Source: Nematostella vectensis | Taxonomy: Eukaryota > Cnidaria > Anthozoa > Actiniaria > Edwardsiidae | DNA length: 60,000 bases | Assembly (NCBI RefSeq): GCF_932526225.1 | Contig: NC_064034.1 | Coordinates: 16,568,887-16,628,886 of the forward strand | Reading direction: 5' to 3' | In this document: one piece after another, positions 57,701 to 60,000 of the stretch | How the letters are laid out: the number at the start of each line of letters is the position of its first letter | Position numbering within the stretch: position 1 is the stretch's first letter | The notes under the pieces: model-generated | Told to the model about the DNA's origin: nothing | The model's database searches: none | Seen by the model: the letters and a program-made list of their open reading frames with translations, nothing else | Made by a program: the position numbers and the translations under genes

Positions 57701-59917
57701 AAATAGCAAATAATTTATTGAGTAAATGAGATAGCAGAGGCTACTACTAACTACATTGTTAGGTATCTACTTTAGGATGTGATGATTGTAGGCCTTGGCT
57801 TCAGGCTTTCAAGCTGTTAGGGATCGTATGGAATACATGATCTTTTTTATAGATTACAGCATAATACACCATCAGCACATTCACTCACCTTCAAGGTAGC
57901 TCCGTCAGGGCCATACTTTTCCACACAGTCATATACCTGGTTCATCAGTGACTTCTCATAGACATAGCAAGGAGCTCCTGAGGACCAAAAAAAACAACAG
58001 ATAAACAGGTCAAGAACGGCCCAGTGACTTCTCGTAGACATAGCAAGGAGCTCCTGAAGACCAAAAAAAGCAACAGATAAACAGGTCAAGAAGGGGCCAG
58101 TGACTTCTCGTAGACATAGCAAGGAGCTCCTGAAGTCCAAAAAAGCAACAGATAAACAGGTCAAGAAGGGGCCCAGTGACTTCTCATAGACATAGCAGGG
58201 AGCTCCTGAAGACCAAAAAAAGCAACAGATAAACAGGTCAAGAACGGGCCTAGTGACTTCTCATAGACATAGCAAGGAGCTCCTGAAGACCAAAAAAAGC
58301 AACAGATAAACAGGTCAAGAACGGGCCTAGTGACTTCTCATAGACATAGCAAGGAGCTCCTGAAGACCAAAAAAAAACAACAGATAAACAGGTCAAGAAC
58401 GGGCCAGTGACTTCTCATAGACATAGCAAGGAGCTCCTGAAGACCAAAAAAAAGCAACAGATAAACAGGTCAAGAACGGGCCAGTGACTTCTCATAGACA
58501 TAGCAAGGAGCTCCTGAAGACCAAAAAAAAGCAACAGATAAACAGGTCAAGAACGGCCCAGTGACTTCTCATAGACATAGCAAGGAGCTCCTGAAGACCA
58601 AAAAAGCAACAGATAAACAGGTCAAGAAGGGGCCTAGTGACTTCTCGTAGACATAGCAAGGAGCTCCTGAAGACCAAAAAAAGCAACAGATAAACAGGTC
58701 AAGAACAGGCCAGTGACTTCTCATAAACATAGCAAGGAGCTCCTGAAGACCAAAAAAGCAACAGATAAACAGGTCAAGAACGGGCCTAGTGACTTCTCAT
58801 AGACATAGCAAGGAGCTCCTGAAGACCAAAAAATGGCAACAGATAAACAGGTCAAGAACGGCCCAGTGACTTCTCATAGACATAGCAAGGAGCTCCTGAA
58901 GACCAAAAAAGCAACAGATAAACAGGTCAAGAAGGGGCCTAGTGACTTCTCGTAGACATAGCAAGGAGCTCCTGAAGACCAAAAAAAGCAACAGATAAAC
59001 AGGTCAAGAAGGGGCCAGTGACTTCTCGTAGACATAGCAAGGAGCTCCTGAAGACCAAAAAAAGCAACAGATAAACAGGTCAAGAACGGGCCAGTGACTT
59101 CTCATAGACATAGCAAGGAGCTCCTGAAGACCAAAAAAGCAACAGATAAACAGGTCAAGAACGGGCCAGTGACTTCTCATAGACATAGCAAGGAGCTCCT
59201 GAAGAATAGAAAAAAGCAACAGATAAACAGGTCAAGGGGCCTTATGTGCACACTGCCAACAGTGCCAGGCCTTTCTGGAGCAGACTTGATTAGCTGATCA
59301 AATGAATAAAGGAAAATTGAGCCTTGTGCAGAGCCACATTGCAAGGAATTAAGAACTTTCCCGTTCTGTTTCCCAGTCCCATTCATGTTCTCCAATGTGC
59401 TCCTTTGTTTATGTCCACTAGAAGAAAACCTCTGTGGAAAACTGGCCTTATAAATTCTGTATATGCATTATCTTTTACGTTCTTGGATGTAAAGTACATA
59501 CAGTGGAACCCTGTTAACTGGAACAATAAAATTTTCCAAGCAATCTAAGGAACCTGTAGTCAGTCTATGTAAGCAAAGAGTTTGAATTGAATTTCGAGTT
59601 GAGGTTAGCAGGATTCCACTCACAAAATCACACAGTCTAACCAGTTGAGAACTGGTTGAATATCTCTTACCCTTGTTTTTATATTCCTCATCTTCATCAT
59701 CAGAATCGGACACATTGAACGGCTTGATGAGTTGGACACAGAGACAATCTTTTAATTTAGAAGGTGAGGAGTTAATGTCTGGATCAGGCACATTCTTGGA
59801 AGCCCTGCCCTTTTTCTTCACAATTGCGGGTCTTTTCTCTTGAAGCATCTTGATATAACCTCCTTTTTCCAAAAGTCGCTTGGTTCTTTTGAATGATCTA
59901 GCACTTGTTTCATTTAC
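23663..59917 (-). CDS. GTF3C1: General transcription factor 3C subunit 1 (TFIIIC220), 37 exons, 5' end outside window
   Basis: Exons from the 5' side: 59671-59917, 57889-57977, 56305-56423, 54851-55038, 53083-53118, 51980-52071, 51172-51236, 50380-50458, 50075-50176, 49487-49552, 47720-47810, 47128-47354, 45034-45131, 44185-44278, 42622-42805, 38310-38489, 36640-36670, 35873-36000, 35153-35212, 34912-34952, 34347-34445, 33452-33565, 32903-32985, 32411-32507, 31674-31754, 30880-30942, 30515-30577, 30085-30158, 29751-29946, 28364-29425, 27705-27791, 27104-27181, 26870-26970, 26213-26342, 25795-25857, 25123-25198, 23663-23748. All phases join (4770 nt, 1589 codons plus stop). Diagnostic matches to animal GTF3C1 include the YW...LNTPLG block, PGDGQGAAGHDS and ERPGITQ near the C-terminus. 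Family knowledge: TFIIIC recognises the internal A and B boxes of tRNA genes and recruits TFIIIB for RNA polymerase III in the nucleus. The human protein is about 2100 residues, so ~500 N-terminal residues lie to the right of the window. Weak donors: 49487, 34912. Confidence 0.93.
23930..24600. repeat. Direct repeat pair (~130 bp, 373 bp apart)
   Basis: 24043-24180 and 24416-24550 share GAACCAGTTTCTAC, GAGTAGAAACCG and TTAGAAACTG followed by similar AT-rich sequence (CCCTTCTTTCG). It lies in the last GTF3C1 intron. A related 'ttcctagtcagtttctactc' stretch is at 23930. Probably a mobile-element relic. Confidence 0.7.
24670..25015. mobile_element. MITE with TA target duplications (Tc1/mariner-like)
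   Basis: The terminus AGGCCCGATTCATACGTC is repeated inverted at the other end. The ends are flanked by TA (24668-24669 and 25016-25017). Length 346 bp with no coding capacity. A shorter related motif (GGCAGGAGCGCGACGTATGAA) follows at about 25043. Confidence 0.85.
26390..26535. repeat. (TAGG)-rich degenerate repeat in an intron
   Basis: G/T/A-rich tract of 'taggtaggt'-type units in the intron upstream of the exon at 26213-26342; a smaller one lies at 26820-26840. Confidence 0.7.
27259..27340. repeat. Near-perfect 39-bp palindrome with a 4-bp loop
   Basis: The arms 27259-27297 and 27302-27340 are inverse complements with one mismatch, around a CGAT loop. Each arm contains GGTCACGTGATCATGAGCG, including a CACGTG E-box core. 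It lies in a GTF3C1 intron. Confidence 0.95.
28364..33565 (-). CDS. GTF3C1: GTF3C1 exon block 4, including the 354-codon low-complexity exon
   Basis: Nine exons. 33452-33565 starts CPIEKSATQYHKRLQVLM. 30515-30577 (DVLYTAVSKLYEHGMIDRQR), 30085-30158 and 29751-29946 (YYRLFDNYSTKLSTF, then GGTTACVLSLLVTNK) follow the family order. 28364-29425 is by far the largest exon: it starts IKAKLTLPEEIVG, passes through a Lys/Glu/Ser-rich disordered stretch (KRKASSVKPPTKKQK, a probable nuclear localisation signal) and ends in the structured NGQEFGISITRLK. Confidence 0.9.
29498..29616. mobile_element. Short inverted-repeat element with a G-run
   Basis: GGGCCGTAGCAGG at the left end and CCTGCTACGGCCC at the right end form 13-bp terminal inverted repeats around a G-run. 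A related, more diverged copy is at about 40600-40765 (shared 'cagaaacattaagaaa' and a GGCACGGCCCTAGTGCCCC-type end). Confidence 0.75.
31100..31262. mobile_element. G-run element ending in a 'GGCTACGCGCC' motif
   Basis: A G12 run, then GTACGCCCCCCCCCTTGGC, and a distal CCAATTCTGGCTACGCGCC. The same 'ggctacg' terminal signature occurs at about 33945 and 56120, suggesting a family of short non-autonomous elements. Confidence 0.5.
31406..31607. mobile_element. MITE with TTAA target duplications
   Basis: The left end AGTAGCAGTAGCGC and the inverted right end are flanked by TTAA (31402-31405 and 31608-31611). Inverted similarity extends about 55 bp (CACGTAGCTCCAC). TTAA flanks suggest a piggyBac- or Kolobok-type source. 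It lies in a GTF3C1 intron. Confidence 0.85.
32200..32370. repeat. Dispersed repeat, copy 1 (partner 35643-35812)
   Basis: It shares 'gaagtctgata', 'gaattagccaatggaaat' and 'gagcgtaaaatggc' with 35643-35812, in the same orientation and in different introns of GTF3C1. Confidence 0.75.
33950..34346. repeat. Degenerate ~37-bp tandem array next to a GTF3C1 5' splice site
   Basis: Units of the 'tttacccatcaggcattgct' type alternate with 'cagtatacccatcag'. The copy at about 34164-34180 reads TACTGTAAGGTGAG on the minus strand, identical to the real junction TACTGTAAG|GTGAG at 34347. Other copies are diverged. Confidence 0.7.
34347..38489 (-). CDS. GTF3C1: GTF3C1 exon block 3: PGDGxGAAG motif, basic linker, SANT-like segment
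   Basis: Six exons. 38310-38489 has PPPGDGQGAAGHDSYLYSHL and ends RNWTLIS. A 31-nt microexon (36640-36670) gives YTQKCKKEVK. 35873-36000 is Pro/Thr/Lys-rich and basic (AKKTPKTPKLGTKRKRES), with a possible nuclear localisation signal. 34912-34952 (THVSWKMHEGEV) and 34347-34445 (LLICKIVMGLMPKVTLRKF) together resemble the Myb/SANT-like 'W...E...L' segment seen at this position in the family. Confidence 0.88.
34465..34545. repeat. Dispersed repeat, copy 1 (partner 36138-36217)
   Basis: It shares 'tgcaagtaagggat', 'cgactttatcctgaatttc' and 'acaatgcagatgttc' with 36138-36217, in the same orientation. Confidence 0.8.
35643..35812. repeat. Dispersed repeat, copy 2 (partner 32200-32370)
   Basis: Direct-orientation counterpart of 32200-32370, with about 80% identity by eye. 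Confidence 0.75.
36138..36217. repeat. Dispersed repeat, copy 2 (partner 34465-34545)
   Basis: About 80 bp, nearly identical to 34465-34545. Confidence 0.8.
36725..38345. repeat. 55-bp minisatellite containing a 5' splice site (~29 copies, higher-order structure)
   Basis: The unit period is 55 bp. On the minus strand every standard unit contains ATTAATTTCCTGTAAGTG, the same sequence as the real donor of the exon ending at 38310 (TTTCCT|GTAAGTG), preceded by the exon's last ~30 nt. A variant unit ('attaataagggagtttcaa') recurs about every 331 bp (37210, 37541, 37872, 38202), giving a six-unit higher-order repeat. Copies far from the exon (36725-36990) are diverged. Confidence 0.95.
38952..39957 (-). 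pseudogene. Class A GPCR pseudogene nested in a GTF3C1 intron
   Basis: The start MSTSINQTEFEKS is at 39957. TM1 (FLVGSAGNALLLFAV), TM2 (FLYSLAFNNVLTAAS) and TM3 (FSILVISLEKC) are in one frame. The reading frame then changes near 39540 to TYTVTCQYGKEEAIFIFG (extracellular loop 2 and TM5). Near 39350 it changes again to TWRLRDARVFVNIILTVALP (TM6) and NCVLTPVLNLV (TM7, replacing NPxxY). The second intracellular loop and TM4 are missing, so the first shift is best explained by a deletion, the second by a 1-base indel. It lies in the same orientation inside the 38490-42621 intron. Sequencing error could explain the second shift but not the TM4 loss. Confidence 0.85.
41161..41400. mobile_element. 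Non-autonomous repeat with G-run, copy 1 (partner 50605-50800)
   Basis: 'gtctacaaatatcacgtc', 'agaaccgaaagtgga', 'ttcggccgttgtgg', a G-run and GTGCGTTCGCACCCCC match the reverse complement of 50615-50715. The GGGGGTGCGTTCGCACCCCC core is itself a hairpin. Confidence 0.75.
41700..42005 (-). pseudogene. Non-LTR retrotransposon (LINE) reverse-transcriptase C-terminal relic
   Basis: The minus strand reads KILGGNVASDLK, then AIKKANKRLYFLVMLKRAGI, FYCTVIRPVLEYCSPIFHH and DIKRVQKRAFSFI. This is the characteristic segment following the reverse-transcriptase domain of CR1/Jockey/RTE-type LINEs. In-frame stops upstream (near 41885-41950) and the absence of the rest show a 5'-truncated, dead copy. Confidence 0.85.
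42180..42240. repeat. 21-bp stem hairpin
   Basis: AGTTATTCCATATTTTACTC(C) and its inverse complement flank a ~16-nt loop (gtttatgtggataaaa). Probably the remnant of a small inverted-repeat element. Confidence 0.8.
42454..42580. mobile_element. Short inverted-repeat element with 36-bp arms
   Basis: TACCCCGTGG...GAACTGTCCC...GACGCGATAG on the left and its inverse complement on the right (42543-42580) differ at three or four bases. The AT-rich centre is about 50 bp. Confidence 0.8.
42622..52071 (-). CDS. GTF3C1: GTF3C1 exon block 2: central conserved region
   Basis: Ten exons. 51980-52071 (YRSLKRKNTVLEFLKKHKV) and 50380-50458 (INELERDGLLRSFKTIL) look like paired winged-helix segments. 50075-50176 has FYIDSSINDQDPKVKKAISD. 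47720-47810 has RMRVLHQYFWQITHG. 47128-47354 has GWEDTVESTPLLEYG and LPLSIYCNAL-like conserved hydrophobics (MPLSIYCNALGITTE). 45034-45131 continues IPGLEEMYNDPKARHTLLKD. 42622-42805 has the hallmark YWNDFKYISLNTPLG. The order matches vertebrate GTF3C1. Confidence 0.9.
42840..44090. repeat. ~20-bp minisatellite ('gcttgtgccatggtatatca')
   Basis: Dozens of degenerate copies lie in the intron between exons 42622-42805 and 44185-44278. Unit variants carry 'ttggtgccatgg' or 'tttggtgcaatgg'. A MITE (43661-43942) is inserted into it. The unit does not include an exon junction. Confidence 0.9.
43661..43942. mobile_element. MITE with TA target duplications inserted in a minisatellite
   Basis: Terminal inverted repeats of about 43 bp: GGGGACTTGCGCTAAGAGAT at the left, inverse complement at the right. 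TA lies on both sides (43659-43660, 43943-43944). The flanking minisatellite sequence continues across the insertion, so the empty site can be inferred. Confidence 0.9.
45135..46245. other. Intronic sequence without recognisable feature
   Basis: Part of the GTF3C1 intron 45132-47127. Three overlapping minus-strand ORFs of 60-85 codons at 45651-46177 show no domain or splice context. Confidence 0.45.
46250..47127. repeat. ~69-bp minisatellite containing a 5' splice site (~13 copies)
   Basis: On the minus strand each unit carries GGGTATTACCACGGAG followed by GTAGGTGAA or a variant, matching the end of the exon 47128-47354 (GGTATTACCACGGAG|GTAGGT). Some copies have lost the GT (for example GAGTTAGG, GAGGAAAG). 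One near 47060 has an improved donor, GTAAGAG. Confidence 0.93.
47863..48160 (+). mobile_element. tRNA-derived SINE
   Basis: The 5' part resembles a tRNA with an A-box-like TGGCCTAGTGTG and a perfect B box GGTTCGAATCC (47909-47919). It is followed by a unique SINE body (ACTAAACCGGAGGTCCCGTC, 'gacgtaaaagaaccactggg'). The absence of full tRNA folding and the long 3' body argue against a true tRNA gene. It lies antisense in a GTF3C1 intron. Confidence 0.8.
48246..48905. mobile_element. ~660-bp MITE with ~90-bp terminal inverted repeats
   Basis: CCAGACCTTGGACTCTCTTT, GCGCTCGACATTCTGGCTCG and TTATTGCATGCGCATGC recur inverted at 48820-48905. No coding content was seen. It is adjacent to the SINE. 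Confidence 0.85.
48909..49145. mobile_element. ~237-bp MITE with ~45-bp terminal inverted repeats
   Basis: CACCTATTTTACAAAAGGTT and GTCAGTGCAAATGGCAA at the left match the inverse complement of the right end (TTGCCATTTGCACTGAC, AAATAGGTG). It directly abuts the preceding MITE. Confidence 0.85.
50605..50800. mobile_element. Non-autonomous repeat with G-run, copy 2 (inverted relative to 41161-41400)
   Basis: It contains GGTGCGAACGCACCCCC, 'caatggccgaaagtccactt' and 'gacatgctatttgtagac', all matching copy 1 in inverse orientation. Confidence 0.75.
53083..59917 (-). CDS. GTF3C1: GTF3C1 exon block 1: winged-helix-like and basic linker segments
   Basis: Five exons. The first (59671-59917) gives a Lys-rich segment and an acidic stretch SDSDDEDEEYKNKG. 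The next encodes APCYVYEKSLMNQVYDCVEK and begins at the real copy of the acceptor array. The third, MLQILEKDGHLKGITVYAEK, has the helix-turn-strand look of a winged-helix domain. 54851-55038 is a Glu/Ser-rich linker whose last ~26 nt seed the 41-bp minisatellite. 53083-53118 is a 36-nt microexon. Confidence 0.85.
53240..54850. repeat. ~41-bp minisatellite containing a 5' splice site (~37 copies)
   Basis: The minus-strand unit CCTACTCCATCTACACAGTC + CATAG|GTACAGTTAAATATTA mirrors the end of the exon 54851-55038 (CCTACTCCATCGACACAGTC + CATAG|GTATAGTAATGC). It fills most of the intron between 54851 and 53118. Copies near the exon (54440-54850) are more variable in length. Confidence 0.95.
55186..55909. 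mobile_element. ~724-bp MITE with TA target duplications
   Basis: CAGTACAGACTGAATG at the left is inverted at the right (CATTCAGTCTGTACTG), with TA on both sides (55184-55185, 55910-55911). Similarity extends inward through 'ggcgtggattctgagtgg'. The subterminal 'aatccactcag' motif is repeated. It is intronic. Confidence 0.88.
55975..56137. mobile_element. Short G/C-run element with 'ggctacgcc' end
   Basis: Starts near 'ccaggggcataggcgggggg' and ends 'aatcctggctacgccgctg', an imperfect inverted pair. Same signature family as 31100-31262. Confidence 0.55.
56430..57888. other. Intronic sequence without recognisable feature
   Basis: GTF3C1 intron between exons 57889-57977 and 56305-56423. The ORF at 56719-56985 lacks coding character. 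No repeat could be defined. Confidence 0.45.
57948..59220. repeat. ~76-bp minisatellite containing a 3' splice site and exon start (~17 copies)
   Basis: On the minus strand each unit reads as a pyrimidine-rich tract (CTGTTGCTTTTTTTGGTCTT), CAG, then GAGCTCCTTGCTATGTCTAT and GAGAAGTCAC. The real exon 57889-57977 starts with the same GAGCTCCTTGC... after TGGTCCTCAG. The array lies in the intron upstream of that exon in transcription order. Unit length varies between about 73 and 78 bp through the T-run and 'gggcc' spacer. Short minus-strand ORFs here are artefacts. Confidence 0.96.
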
Positions 59918-60000
59918 CTTGGAAAAGATTTGTGAAATAAATTGGTGCTACATAACTTTCAACTGCTGCAATGGCATGTTTGCTTTTAATGAATGCATTT

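Noticed and set aside
57847-59395. Series of short minus-strand ORFs (LQELLAMSMRSHW, VFRSSLLCL)
   Set aside because: Repeat-unit translations; only 57889-57977 is a phase-consistent exon.

Overview
The window looks like nuclear DNA of an animal, most likely an anthozoan cnidarian such as a sea anemone. Supporting signs are AT-rich sequence, densely intron-split genes with animal GT-AG junctions, intronless class A GPCR genes, many small inverted-repeat elements and G-run repeats, and a decayed transposon of a protein type I associate with cnidarian and fish genomes. The species call is inference.

Layout. 1-1694: C/T-rich repeat, then the first coding exon (minus) of an unrecognised coiled-coil gene. 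It is head-to-head with a plus-strand gene at 2598-8738 that carries a Cys/His-rich domain like plant RPM1-interacting protein 13; its introns hold three minisatellites, an ATT microsatellite and an inverted-repeat element. 9482-10405: intact single-exon class A GPCR (minus). 10406-16470: gene-poor. 16470-20665: a ~4.2 kb DNA transposon with ~400 bp terminal inverted repeats around a broken multi-exon gene. 20665-23660: gene-poor, with one possible secreted-protein pseudogene.

23663-59917 (minus, running off the right edge) is one very large gene, the TFIIIC largest subunit GTF3C1 (TFIIIC220). I assembled 37 coding exons whose phases all join, totalling 4770 nt (1589 codons plus stop); the N-terminal part lies beyond the window. 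Its introns hold a same-strand GPCR pseudogene, a LINE reverse-transcriptase relic, a tRNA-derived SINE, many MITEs and several minisatellites.

The most unusual observation is that at least four, probably five, of the GTF3C1 minisatellites have repeat units that contain an exon-intron junction of the adjoining exon. One array (57.9-59.2 kb) copies a 3' splice site with the first ~33 nt of its exon about 17 times. Three others (53.2-54.9, 46.2-47.1 and 36.7-38.3 kb) copy the end of an exon with its 5' splice site. A fifth, degenerate array (33.95-34.35 kb) copies a shorter junction. The reading frame is restored only if the copy bordering the real exon is used, so the transcript appears to carry long decoy splice-site arrays.
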